Below are positions 43,715-52,439 of a stretch of DNA of 64,000 nt, piece by piece. Where the stretch lies: NCBI RefSeq assembly GCF_000021545.1, contig NC_012438.1, positions 990,003 through 1,054,002 of the forward strand. The letters are read 5' to 3'. This DNA comes from Sulfurihydrogenibium azorense Az-Fu1. GTDB taxonomy: Bacteria > Aquificota > Aquificia > Aquificales > Hydrogenothermaceae. The notes under the pieces were generated by a model. The model saw nothing but the letters and a program-made list of their open reading frames with translations. It searched no databases and was not told where the DNA came from. How positions within the stretch are numbered: position 1 is the first letter of the stretch; every line of letters starts with the position of its first letter. The position numbers and the translations under genes are program-made.

Positions 43715-44848
43715 TCAACCTCCTATTATAAATTTACCGTTATTTACATCTATGAAATTCTCCTTATTATTTAATTTTTCTATAACTTGGTTTACATCTA
43801 TTAAAATTCCTTTTTTTTCTGCATTCTCTGAATAGAGAATATCATTTTTTGAAAATTTAGATACAGAAATTAAAACAGATCCTTCCATATTTAGTATTTT
43901 ATCTATTCTGTTTAAAGTGTAATATGCAAATTTATTGAAATTGTTTGATATCGATATCATCTTCGTTACTGTTTCAAAAATAAGTTTAAACTTATGGTTA
44001 GACTTGACTATACTTTTTCTAAACTCTTCTAGGAGAGAAGATACCCTTGCAAGTTCATCACTTCCAAAATATTGTAAAGTAAACTTAAATTTTTCTAATC
44101 CTTTTTCATTTATTTCTTCTAACTGATATGTCAGAAATGTCAATGGAAATAGTATAAATTTTCTTACTACGAAAAAAGATAGTAATAAAATAGAAATAAA
44201 GCTTGAGGAGAAAATTATAGAATCTTTAAAAACATTACCTAAAGTTATTTTTAAAACAGTCTCATTTTTAATACATCCAACAAGGTAAAAATCAGAGTTA
44301 TCATACTTTTTACCACTACAGATTTCATTGTTTGAAACTGTTTTTGATATGTAAAAGTCAGGATTATAAATAGATATTATACCTGCTTTAGACATTATTA
44401 TATCGTAGAGCATTTTTTCATCAATACCTATCAAGTAAAAGCTTTCTCCAAATTTATAGGAATGGTATATAATTCCATTTTCGTAAAAGTATTTAAAAGG
44501 TTTATTTATCGGTTCATTAATCTCTTTAAAAACTTTTATGTTAGGGTCTGATTTTATCTCACTAATTAACTTATTTTTCAACATTTTTTCTATTTTTTCG
44601 GTAAAAATCTCTAATTTTTGTTGACTTAGATTTTGTCTTATTGTAGTTGCAAGGTCAATGTGTTTTTTTACATCTTTAAAGCTTTGTTGTATATGATAAT
44701 ACGATAGAATTCCGAATGAGATTATTGTAGAAATAGTGGACAAAGCTAAAAACATTAATGTTATTTTTGTTGCAAAAGACCTTACCTTTAAAACATTCTC
44801 TACAAAGTAATTTATTTTAAAGCAAATTTTACTTTCTTTAAATTTCAT
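43715..44848 (-). CDS. Membrane sensor/GAF half of the same c-di-GMP regulator
   Basis: 377 aa. TM1 at about 29-50, a periplasmic sensor of ~160 residues with four cysteines or fewer (one pair in NNEICSGKK and YLVGCIKN), TM2 at about 210-230, a HAMP-like linker, then the start of a GAF-like domain. It stops at TGA just after KFIIGG, within a strand that continues in the +1 frame of the next ORF. AGGAGG lies immediately before the TGA. This may be a real frameshift, a programmed site or a sequencing error. Confidence 0.75.
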   Translation of the reverse strand: MKFKESKICFKINYFVENVLKVRSFATKITLMFLALSTISTIISFGILSYYHIQQSFKDVKKHIDLATTIRQNLSQQKLEIFTEKIEKMLKNKLISEIKSDPNIKVFKEINEPINKPFKYFYENGIIYHSYKFGESFYLIGIDEKMLYDIIMSKAGIISIYNPDFYISKTVSNNEICSGKKYDNSDFYLVGCIKNETVLKITLGNVFKDSIIFSSSFISILLLSFFVVRKFILFPLTFLTYQLEEINEKGLEKFKFTLQYFGSDELARVSSLLEEFRKSIVKSNHKFKLIFETVTKMISISNNFNKFAYYTLNRIDKILNMEGSVLISVSKFSKNDILYSENAEKKGILIDVNQVIEKLNNKENFIDVNNGKFIIGG

Positions 44849-44856
44849 CTATTTTT

Positions 44857-45060
44857 TTATTCTTTACTCCTATAAAAGTTATACTTTAAATTTTTAAACC
44901 AAACTACAGCCTCTTCTTTTGTATTAAATGGCTTTGATTTTAAAGGCTGGGGGTAGTTAGTGTAAAAAAGCCAGTGGTATTTACCATTTTCTTCTATTAA
45001 CTTTACTCCAGCTACATTATTTAAAAGTATATACATATTATCGTCAATTTCTTGAAACAT
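44857..45060 (-). CDS. Hypothetical protein of 67 aa
   Basis: Soluble and aromatic-rich (KYHWLFYTNYPQP, EAVVWFKNLKYNFY). The family is not recognised. It sits 1 bp after the stop of a two-helix membrane protein and 8 bp before the sensor gene, in the same direction, so it is probably part of that operon. Confidence 0.6.
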   Translation of the reverse strand: MFQEIDDNMYILLNNVAGVKLIEENGKYHWLFYTNYPQPLKSKPFNTKEEAVVWFKNLKYNFYRSKE

Positions 45061-45061
45061 T

Positions 45062-45289
45062 TTAGCTTTCCTCTTTCACCTGCTTTAATTCCCTTTGTTT
45101 TTTCATAAACCATTTTACAGATGATACAATTAGTATTATTAATGCTATGGTTCCGGCTATAAGTTTTGCTTTTTCCATCTCCATATTAAAAATCCTAAAT
45201 ATACTAAACCACATAAATACATAAGTTAGGTACAGACCGTATAGTAGTAAAGCAATCGAAAACGCTTCCCAGATAATTTTTCCTATCAT
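45062..45289 (-). CDS. Hypothetical small membrane protein of 75 aa
   Basis: Two hydrophobic helices (about residues 8-33 and 42-62) and a basic/acidic C-terminal tail (MKKQRELKQVKEES). The family is not recognised. It is first in the run leading to the c-di-GMP regulator, and AGGTGTTTTA-type sequence lies before the ATG. It is divergent from the phosphoesterase gene, sharing a 69-bp intergenic region. Confidence 0.6.
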   Translation of the reverse strand: MIGKIIWEAFSIALLLYGLYLTYVFMWFSIFRIFNMEMEKAKLIAGTIALIILIVSSVKWFMKKQRELKQVKEES

Positions 45290-45358
45290 TAAAACACCTC
45301 TTTAATTTAATTTATATGGTATATATTTTATTTCATTTTAAACAAAGAGGTTTTAGTA

Positions 45359-46471
45359 ATGTTATTTTACGTTGTGTTTTTTTCTCTGTACGCTTTTATG
45401 CACTTATACTTTATTTATAAGCTGAAAAAAGCTTTTAATTTAAATGTTTTAACACTATACTTAGTATCTCCAACTTTTATATTCTCTCCTTTATTCTATA
45501 GAATGTATGACAGAGCTGGTTATGACCTTTATTACTTATCCTTTTTTATTTTAATGTGGATGGGTTTTATAATGCTATTTTTTATCTACTATATCTTAAT
45601 TGATTTTTACCATGGTTTAATCAAAGCCTTTAATAAGGTTTTTGGTATAAATCCACTTCCATCTATAAGAAATAAGATTAGTTTTGTTTTTATCTTATTT
45701 TTAACAATTTCATCTTTAGTATACGGATACTATGAAACCTTGAATTTAAAGGTTTACAGATTTGTGATATACTCAGATAAAATTCCAAGAGACATTAAAA
45801 TACTTCACATATCAGACCTTCATCTTAACCAAGTTATGAGAGAAGACAAAATCAAACTTGTTTTAGATGTCTACAACAAGGAAAAGCCTGATATTGTTAT
45901 ATCTACTGGAGACCTTGTAGATGGTAAAGTCTCTTACAGAAAGTCCTACGTAGAGCTCCTAAAAAATATGAACCCACCACTTGGTAAGTACGCCATACTT
46001 GGAAATCATGAGTACTATACGGATATAAACGACGCTGTAAAATTTCATCTCTTGTCAGGGTTTCAGCTCCTTAGAAATGAGACTACATCTATTGATAAAG
46101 TTAATGTTGCAATTATTGGTGTAGATGATATAGATGGTGTAAGGCTTGGGTACATAGCAGAATATCCGGAAAAGGACTTATTTAAAGGATTAGATAAAAC
46201 AAAGTTTGTAATATTCCTTAAACATCAACCAAAGTTAGACAAAACTCTTGTTGGAGAGTTTGATTTAATGCTCTCAGGACATACTCACGGGGGAGTTTTA
46301 TTTCCTGTTAGATACATTTTAAGAAAGATTTTTATAGCTGATTTTGGATTAGTCAATATCGGAAGTAGTTATATATTCGTAAGTAGAGGTGTTGGAACAG
46401 GAGGTCCTCCAATTAGAATAGGTTGTCCTCCTGATGTAGCTGTATTTGAGATTAAAAAGCTCCCGAGGTAA
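45359..46471 (+). CDS. Membrane-anchored metallophosphoesterase (YkuE/YaeI-like)
   Basis: 370 aa. Four N-terminal hydrophobic helices (about 1-20, 30-45, 55-82 and 108-125) are followed by a calcineurin-type domain with all metal motifs: ISDLHLN, STGDLVDG, LGNHEYY, and GHTHGG. It ends GCPPDVAVFEI. Relatives cleave lipid-linked or nucleotide phosphodiesters at the membrane, but the substrate is unknown. AGAGG precedes the ATG. A short inverted repeat (CTCCCG/CGGGAG, 46460-46483) spans the stop codon. Confidence 0.85.
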   Translation: MLFYVVFFSLYAFMHLYFIYKLKKAFNLNVLTLYLVSPTFIFSPLFYRMYDRAGYDLYYLSFFILMWMGFIMLFFIYYILIDFYHGLIKAFNKVFGINPLPSIRNKISFVFILFLTISSLVYGYYETLNLKVYRFVIYSDKIPRDIKILHISDLHLNQVMREDKIKLVLDVYNKEKPDIVISTGDLVDGKVSYRKSYVELLKNMNPPLGKYAILGNHEYYTDINDAVKFHLLSGFQLLRNETTSIDKVNVAIIGVDDIDGVRLGYIAEYPEKDLFKGLDKTKFVIFLKHQPKLDKTLVGEFDLMLSGHTHGGVLFPVRYILRKIFIADFGLVNIGSSYIFVSRGVGTGGPPIRIGCPPDVAVFEIKKLPR

Positions 46472-46569
46472 TAGCCCCGGGAGAGGAGGTTAGTATCTGT
46501 ATAAGTTTCAATACACAGTGAACACCTACCCCTTTAAAATAATTTCAACAAAAACAGGAGGTAGGTTAT

Positions 46570-46620
46570 ATGAAAGGTATTATAGGAACCCCCTATGTAT
46601 ATGACAACACTCTTTCCTAA
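46570..46620 (+). CDS. Possible 16-aa leader peptide in front of the transposase
   Basis: ATG 46570 has the only strong Shine-Dalgarno of the element (AGGAGG, 46556-46561, 8 bp spacing). It encodes MKGIIGTPYVYDNTLS and overlaps the transposase start in another frame. The transposase ATG 46595 lies inside it, after ACC CCC TAT. It could serve translational coupling or a +1 shift at CCC-T. It may be only a decoy. Confidence 0.35.
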   Translation: MKGIIGTPYVYDNTLS

Positions 46621-47554
46621 AAAACTATCAAACAAGATTAAAGACATTCCTTTAACAAAAGAAGCCAAAAAAAGACTAAAATGGATACAGCACTACCAAG
46701 ATACAAAAAATATATCCAAAACCTGCAGATACTTCGGAATATCAAGAACTACCTTCTATAAATGGTTTGAAAGATACAAAAAAGACGGACTTGAAGGACT
46801 TCTTGATAGACCTAAAACACCAAAAAACACAAGAAAACCAACTATAAGAAATCAGTACAGAGAACAAATAATAAAAGTCAGGAAACAAAACCCAACTTGG
46901 AGCAAAGAAAAAATATCGGCATATCTACAAGAAGAAAAAAACATAAAAGTATCACCATCTACAGTGTATAAAGTATTAAAAGAAGAAGGATTAATAGAGA
47001 GAACAAAATCAATTAAAATACAAAACAAAAGAAAAAAGAGTATAAAGAAGAAAAGGACAAAAAGAGGCTTGCAAGCACAAGCCCCAGGGGATGTAGTACA
47101 AATAGACGTAAAACACCTGAACATCGCAGGTGCAACATATTACCAATTCACAGCTATAGATAAGTATAGCAGATTTTGTTTTGCACGGGTATATGAAAGT
47201 AAAAATTCAAAGAAAACAAAAGAATTTTATATTGAGTTAAATGAGTATTTTGAATTTGAGATAAAGAGGGTACAAACAGATAACGGGAGTGAGTTTTTAG
47301 GGGAGTTTAACAAGTATTTAACGGATATAGGAGTGGAGCATTACTTTAGCTATCCAAGGAGTCCAAAGACTAATGGTGTTGTAGAAAGATTGATAAGGAC
47401 AATAGAAGAGGAGTTATGGTTGATAGAGGGATTAGATTACACATTAGAGGAGATGAATAAGAAGTTAAGGAAGTATGTAAGGAAGTACAATTTTATAAGG
47501 CCACATCATTCTTTAGGATACAAAAGACCAGCAGACATTGTTTATGGAGTATGA
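46595..47554 (+). CDS. IS481-family transposase
   Basis: 319 aa. The N-terminal helix-turn-helix reads NISKTCRYFGISRTTFYKWFERYK. The catalytic core has Asp in VVQIDVKHL, Asp in QTDNGSEFLG and Glu in NGVVERLIRTIEEEL, and it ends FIRPHHSLGYKRPADI, as in IS481/IS3-type integrases. The frame is intact. No ribosome binding site precedes ATG 46595 itself, and ATG 46601 is an alternative. The first third is A-rich with few stops to spare and the last third uses more G. Confidence 0.92.
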   Translation: MYMTTLFPKKLSNKIKDIPLTKEAKKRLKWIQHYQDTKNISKTCRYFGISRTTFYKWFERYKKDGLEGLLDRPKTPKNTRKPTIRNQYREQIIKVRKQNPTWSKEKISAYLQEEKNIKVSPSTVYKVLKEEGLIERTKSIKIQNKRKKSIKKKRTKRGLQAQAPGDVVQIDVKHLNIAGATYYQFTAIDKYSRFCFARVYESKNSKKTKEFYIELNEYFEFEIKRVQTDNGSEFLGEFNKYLTDIGVEHYFSYPRSPKTNGVVERLIRTIEEELWLIEGLDYTLEEMNKKLRKYVRKYNFIRPHHSLGYKRPADIVYGV

Positions 47555-47581
47555 TAAAATTTTTAGGTGAAGGTGTTCACG

Positions 47582-47797
47582 ATGTATAGAACTCATACAG
47601 AAACCTTTTGGCAAGAATTAATAGGTTTATCATACGATCCTAAAGATGATGTGTTTGAAGTTGCAGCTGAGAGACACGACCACTTAATACACAAACCAAC
47701 AGAGATTTACGTTGAGGAAGAAAATGGGGACTTGAAAGCTGTTGAAGTTGTTCAGTGGGATGGTACAAAGAACATAATCTCATTTAAAGTAGAATAA
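47582..47797 (+). CDS. Small protein resembling DUF5335
   Basis: 71 aa, predicted beta-rich: FEVAAERHDHLIHKPTEIYVEEE, read in parts (HDHLIHKPTEIYV), then VVQWDGTKNIISFKV. The HLxHxPxxI...DG pattern resembles DUF5335; the function is unknown. The IS481-type element ends at 47580. AAGGTG inside its terminal repeat is now 6 bp before the ATG and seems to be the ribosome binding site. GTG 47567 within the IS would add five foreign residues. A bidirectional terminator follows. Confidence 0.65.
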   Translation: MYRTHTETFWQELIGLSYDPKDDVFEVAAERHDHLIHKPTEIYVEEENGDLKAVEVVQWDGTKNIISFKVE

Positions 47798-47807
47798 AGT
47801 ATAAGTA

Positions 47808-47829
47808 AGAGGGCTGTATGCCCTCTTTT
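47808..47829. terminator. Bidirectional hairpin terminator
   Basis: AGAGGGC (47808-47814), TGTAT, GCCCTCT (47820-47826), then TTTTA on the plus strand. It separates the small gene on the left from the convergent phosphatase gene, whose stop codon (47828-47830) overlaps it. Confidence 0.8.
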
Positions 47830-48571
47830 AATCATCAAAAGAATAGTATTGTCTCTTTGCTTTCACAAATAAAAACTCGTCGGTAATGGGATTGTAAGCT
47901 GTAAGTTTATTACCTAAAACGCAGCCTGTATCTATTCCATAACAAAGATTGTTTATATAAGGTTCATCATAAACTACATGACCGTATATAATTTTTGGGC
48001 TGTCTGGTTTTAAATGCCTTTCTTTTGTCCAATCTAAACGTTCTGGAAAGCCTTTTTCTGTATATTTACCAGTAGTCTGTCCATATAAAACAAAACTCTT
48101 TACTTTTTCATCTGTTTTACCAATATACTCATCTTTTATTCCTGCATGACAGACTACTACATTTTGATTTATCACTATATAAAGAGGAAGATTTTCATAG
48201 TAAGATATAACTTCTTGACGTAATTTTTCTTTTTCTTCTTCAGAGAGTTTTAAAAACTCATCAACGGTTTTTTGCATTCCAAAAGATATTTTTACTTTAT
48301 TTCCTTTTAAATATCTATAAAACTTATCAAGATGATTACTTTTAACTTCATAAAATCTATTTTCTTTTTGTAGCTGCATACAGTAGTTGAGTGTTTTTAG
48401 ATTGTAATCTCCTCTGTCTATTGTATCACCAACAGAGAAAATAATTAAATCTTTACCATATTTTTCTTCAGCTATATTGACAAGTTCAAAAAATTCATCA
48501 AAACATCCATGTACATCTCCAACTACTATGTATGGTTTATCTATGTTTAAATTTAAATAAAACTCTCTCAC
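47828..48571 (-). CDS. Calcineurin-like phosphoesterase (PrpE/ApaH/PP1-like)
   Basis: 247 aa. VVGDVHGCFDEF at residues 17-28, SVGDTIDRGD, then KSNHLDK in place of the usual GNHD, VVCHAGI and IYGHVVYDEP. This is the arrangement of Ser/Thr-phosphatase-like and diadenosine tetraphosphatase enzymes. The Gly to Ser change in the GNH motif is unusual but keeps Asn and His. Its substrate is undecided. It overlaps glnE by 4 bp and is translated from the same mRNA. Confidence 0.83.
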   Translation of the reverse strand: MREFYLNLNIDKPYIVVGDVHGCFDEFFELVNIAEEKYGKDLIIFSVGDTIDRGDYNLKTLNYCMQLQKENRFYEVKSNHLDKFYRYLKGNKVKISFGMQKTVDEFLKLSEEEKEKLRQEVISYYENLPLYIVINQNVVVCHAGIKDEYIGKTDEKVKSFVLYGQTTGKYTEKGFPERLDWTKERHLKPDSPKIIYGHVVYDEPYINNLCYGIDTGCVLGNKLTAYNPITDEFLFVKAKRQYYSFDD

Positions 48572-51276
48572 TTAAAGTACCTGTAAAAATGATTTCTTAC
48601 TCTTTCTTTTGTTTCTTTTAATGTATTCCAAAAAGTCTTTGTGTCTAACTCAAATGTATCTGCAATTCTACCTGTTATAGTATCATCTTTTGTAAGTTTA
48701 GATGTTGATAAACCTTTAACTAATCTAAGTCTTGTTTCTATCTCCCTTAAAAATATGTAATCGTCTACTACGTCAGGATCAAAATCTAACAAACCTTCTA
48801 ATATACCTGTCCTTCTATCTTTGTTTTCAAGGTAAAAAAGTTGAACCATAAACTCTATATCTGCTATTCCACCTTTCCCAAGTTTTATGTCTAACATACT
48901 TTCTGTTTCTTTTGTTATTCCTTCTAACTTTAATCTCATATCTAAAACTTCTTCTTTAAAAGCTTTGTCTACTTTTTTACTAAATAGAAATTCTTTTATA
49001 AGGCTTTCAAACTCGTTTTTTACATCTTCATCACCGGCTATAAATCTTGATTTTGTCCATGCTAAAACTTCCCATACCCTTGCTTCTTTTGAAAAGTACT
49101 TTCTGTAAAAATCCATAGTTGGTGATAACTCTCCAGCCTTTCCGTAAGGTCTTAACCTAAGGTCTATCTGGTACAACTGTCCTTCTTTTGTGTATTTTGT
49201 TAAATCTTGAACTATCTTTTGAGGTATTTTTAAATACTTTAATTTTGACTCTTCATCTTTAAAGACAAATATCAGGTCTAAGTCTGAGCCTATATTCATC
49301 TCTTTACTTCCAAGTTTTCCAAGCCCAAAAATGGCAAATCCGCTACCTTCGTTTAGAGTATAGAGCTGTTTTATTATAAAGTCTGCAAGGTTTGTAATTA
49401 TGTTGTTTAGCTTTTTTAATCTTGCTACAGGGCTGTTTAGTTTTATTCGTGCAAAGTAATCTAACGCTCCTAAAACTTCCACAATTTTTTTAAGTTTTTT
49501 AAGTTTTTCTATAGGGTCTTCTATATTGAGTATAGACAGTTCTTTTAAAAAGTCTTTTTCATTTACAAGGGGTCTACCTGAAGAAAATGCTAAATCTATA
49601 ATCTCTGTATCTTTTGAAATTATGTTTGTTATATAGTCTGATGTTCTTCCGATTTGTAAGATAAAGTCTATCAGTTTTGATTTGTTTTCTAAGGCAGTCA
49701 AAAATATTCTGTAGATGTTTCCTTCTACAAAAAGTTTATTTAAATTAATGATAAATTCTTCTTTATCTGGAGAGTCTTTAATTTCTTTTTCAAGTTTTGA
49801 AATGTAATCAAAAAGTAGGTTTTTTTCTTTCTCAGATAGTAGTAGATACTCTGGGTTGTTAAATATCTCTAAAATAACGTTTAATGCCCACTTTCCATCT
49901 TTAAAACCAAGTTGTTTTAAGTACTCTACTGCTTCTTCTTCATTTTGTTTTGTCATTATGTAAGATTGTAAAGGTGTGTAGTGTTTTTCTTCTTTTCCTG
50001 CTATTTTATCAAATATTGATTTAACGTTTTTTCTGTGATTGTTAAAAACGCTTAAAAACTCTTGAGTGTCTGAAAAACCCAGTTTGTCAGCATACTCATC
50101 TGCATTTTTTAAGTTGAAAATTTGAGTTTGAGTACAGTTTTTAAGCTGTATCACGTGTTCTAAATTTCTTAAGAAAATGTAAGCAGATTCCAATTTATCA
50201 GCATCTTCTTCTGGTAAAATTCCATGTTCTTTTAACTTTCTTATTGCTTTAACAGTTTCTCTTTCTCTTAAATCAGGGTTTTGTCCTCCATGTAGGAGCT
50301 GAAATATCTGGGTTATAAACTCTATCTCTCTTATTCCACCTTCACATTTTTTTATATCTATCTCATCAGCTTTTTTAGATTTTGCAGATTCTTCTATAAG
50401 TTTCTTCATATTGAAAATTTCATCTATTAAATCTTTACTTAGACTTTTTCTGTAAACAAAAGGTGTTATTATAGATAAAAACTCCTTTGATACATTTTCA
50501 TCTCCAGCTGCATGCCTTGCTTTTATTAACATATGTCTTTCCCAAGTTCTACCTACTGACCAGTAGTAGCTTTCTATAAACGGAATACTGTAAGCAAGTA
50601 GTCCTTTCTTTCCTTCAGGGCGAAGGTCTAAATCTACGTTCCAAGTCATACCTTCAAAGTTTCTCTTTGTAAGGTAGATATTTACATCTGTAAAGACTTT
50701 AATAAAAAATTCCCTGTTTGATATTCCTTTTTCTGTCTTTCCTTCTCCTGAGTATATATACATCACATCAACATCAGAGTAGTAGTTTAAATCAGTTCCT
50801 CCATGTTTACCAAGTGCTATTACAGACCCGCTTGCAACCTTCCCTGTAGCTTCATCTACAGGCTGTCCATACTTTTGTAAATGTTTCTTGTAAGCCCTTC
50901 TGTATGCTACTTCAAAGCAAGCATCGGCAAGGTAAGAGTACTCTTCTGTAAGTTTTATAAGATGATGCTTTTTGTATATATCTTTTGCTACTATTCTACT
51001 AAAGTGTTTCATTTTAAAGTAAGTAAGTTTTGGGATAAAGTCCTCATCTTTTTCAACATTTAAAAGTGTAATAGCCTCTTGAATCAATTTATCTCTACCA
51101 AGTAGTGGCTGGTTTAAATTTTCTTCTATGTAAAAAAGTTCTTCAGGATGCCTAAATAAAAAATCTGATATACAGGAAGAAAAGTAGGCTAGTTTACTAA
51201 GAAGTTGCTTTTGGCTGAGATTTAGACTGTCTAAAAAATCTTTTTTTAATGTTTCAAACTTAAACAAATTACTCAT
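48568..51276 (-). CDS. glnE: Glutamine synthetase adenylyltransferase/adenylyl-removing enzyme
   Basis: 902 aa. It has two nucleotidyltransferase domains. The N-terminal one carries ALGKHGGTDLNYYSDVDVMY near residue 155 (the deadenylylating side), and the C-terminal one carries FGLGKLGSKEMNIGSDLDLI near residue 655 (the adenylylating side). Both SDxD pairs are intact. LDLRPEGKKG and LRLRPYGKAG are the family repeats. It adjusts glutamine synthetase activity in response to PII and PII-UMP and so works with GlnD at 2-4.6 kb. A calcineurin-like phosphatase is coupled downstream. Confidence 0.95.
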   Translation of the reverse strand: MSNLFKFETLKKDFLDSLNLSQKQLLSKLAYFSSCISDFLFRHPEELFYIEENLNQPLLGRDKLIQEAITLLNVEKDEDFIPKLTYFKMKHFSRIVAKDIYKKHHLIKLTEEYSYLADACFEVAYRRAYKKHLQKYGQPVDEATGKVASGSVIALGKHGGTDLNYYSDVDVMYIYSGEGKTEKGISNREFFIKVFTDVNIYLTKRNFEGMTWNVDLDLRPEGKKGLLAYSIPFIESYYWSVGRTWERHMLIKARHAAGDENVSKEFLSIITPFVYRKSLSKDLIDEIFNMKKLIEESAKSKKADEIDIKKCEGGIREIEFITQIFQLLHGGQNPDLRERETVKAIRKLKEHGILPEEDADKLESAYIFLRNLEHVIQLKNCTQTQIFNLKNADEYADKLGFSDTQEFLSVFNNHRKNVKSIFDKIAGKEEKHYTPLQSYIMTKQNEEEAVEYLKQLGFKDGKWALNVILEIFNNPEYLLLSEKEKNLLFDYISKLEKEIKDSPDKEEFIINLNKLFVEGNIYRIFLTALENKSKLIDFILQIGRTSDYITNIISKDTEIIDLAFSSGRPLVNEKDFLKELSILNIEDPIEKLKKLKKIVEVLGALDYFARIKLNSPVARLKKLNNIITNLADFIIKQLYTLNEGSGFAIFGLGKLGSKEMNIGSDLDLIFVFKDEESKLKYLKIPQKIVQDLTKYTKEGQLYQIDLRLRPYGKAGELSPTMDFYRKYFSKEARVWEVLAWTKSRFIAGDEDVKNEFESLIKEFLFSKKVDKAFKEEVLDMRLKLEGITKETESMLDIKLGKGGIADIEFMVQLFYLENKDRRTGILEGLLDFDPDVVDDYIFLREIETRLRLVKGLSTSKLTKDDTITGRIADTFELDTKTFWNTLKETKERVRNHFYRYFK

Positions 51277-51340
51277 ATTTTTACTCCACTTTGTGATATA
51301 TAATATTTTATAACTTTTTTCGGGGGTTTAATGGTTATAT

Positions 51341-52381
51341 ATGGACAGTGATGTTATAAAGTATAGATTAAAACTCATTGTTTTAACAATTATATTATTA
51401 TCCGTTCTATCATCATGTGAAAAGAAAAAAGAAAAAGACGTTTACGAAAGACTTCAAGAAAGAGTAGAAGGTGTAATAAAAGATACAACCCCCTCTATCG
51501 TTACAATATTCACAAAGCCTAAACAAAATCAACAAATCTTATTTAAAGATTTTGAGGACGAGTCTGTAGGTTCTGGATTTGTTTTTAAAAAAACTCAAAC
51601 TTATATATACATTGCAACAAATGCCCACGTTATAGAAAAAGCTAACCAAGTTTTTGTAAGGTTTTATAACGATAGGGTAATGAAAGCTGAAATTGTAGGG
51701 ATTGATAATCCTACAGACATAGCAGTCTTAAGGTTAAAGTTAAACCATTTAAATAAAAATGTAAAAACTTTGCAGTTTGAGAATATTGAAAATGTAAGAC
51801 CCGGTATGTTTGTATTAGCAGCTGGTAGCCCTTACAACTTAGGACATACTTACACATTTGGTATAGTATCAGCTTTAGACAGAGAAGTAGGTATATCTGA
51901 GATTGAAGGGTACATTCAGACAGATGCAGCGATAAACCCGGGGGACTCAGGAGGACCTTTACTAAACTTAGATGGAAAAGTGGTAGGTATGAATATAGCA
52001 ACTGTTCAGTCGGGACAAGGACTTGGGTTTGCTATACCTTCTGATGTTGTAAATGATGTTGTAAATCAGCTTATAAAGTACGGTAAAGTCTCAAGGGGAT
52101 ACATAGGAATAACGATAGCAGACTTATCAGAAGAGTTAAAAGAAAAGATGGACATTGATCAAGGTGTAATAGTCTTAAAAGTAAAGAAAAAAAGCCCAGC
52201 TGACGAATCTGGAATAAAAGAAGGAGATATAATAACAAAATTTAACGGAAACTTAATAAGAAATTCAAAAGATTTTAAGAAGATGTTTAGAAGAGTTAAA
52301 CCCGGAGATATGATAGAGTTTGAAGTAATATCTAATAAGAATGTAAAGACTATTACTGTTGTAGCTCAAGAGAAAAGTTAG
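51341..52381 (+). CDS. DegP/HtrA-type serine protease, lipoprotein
   Basis: 346 aa. The N-terminal helix ends in a lipobox (SVLSSC, Cys at residue 26), so the enzyme is probably lipid-anchored in the periplasm. The protease domain has the catalytic triad His in TNAHVIE, Asp in NPTDIAVL and Ser in NPGDSGGPLL. One C-terminal PDZ domain (RGYIGITIADL ... IKEGDIITKFNG) follows. It degrades misfolded envelope proteins. The start is uncertain: the ATG at 51341 has a weak site, while GGGGG at 51322-51326 is better spaced to an out-of-frame ATG at 51331. Confidence 0.92.
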   Translation: MDSDVIKYRLKLIVLTIILLSVLSSCEKKKEKDVYERLQERVEGVIKDTTPSIVTIFTKPKQNQQILFKDFEDESVGSGFVFKKTQTYIYIATNAHVIEKANQVFVRFYNDRVMKAEIVGIDNPTDIAVLRLKLNHLNKNVKTLQFENIENVRPGMFVLAAGSPYNLGHTYTFGIVSALDREVGISEIEGYIQTDAAINPGDSGGPLLNLDGKVVGMNIATVQSGQGLGFAIPSDVVNDVVNQLIKYGKVSRGYIGITIADLSEELKEKMDIDQGVIVLKVKKKSPADESGIKEGDIITKFNGNLIRNSKDFKKMFRRVKPGDMIEFEVISNKNVKTITVVAQEKS

Positions 52382-52439
52382 TAATTGACAACTATCACAA
52401 AAAATATTAACATAAGGTTATTCTATACGATGGATAAAG

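Larger units (their letters stand above)
46518..47580 (+). mobile_element. IS481-family insertion sequence, 1,063 bp
   Basis: The ends are imperfect inverted repeats: GTGAACACCTACCCCT on the left and, read inward, GTGAACACCTTCACCT on the right. One transposase gene fills it. No target duplication is visible (flanks CACA and GATG). The right end lies one base before the ATG of the next gene. Confidence 0.82.

Noticed and set aside
46460-46483. CTCCCG/CGGGAG inverted repeat as a terminator of the phosphoesterase gene
   Set aside because: No T-tract follows, and the loop contains the stop codon. It is kept only as a note in the gene entry.
51331-51341. ATG 51331 as start of the DegP-like gene
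   Set aside because: It is out of frame with the protease and soon runs into a stop.
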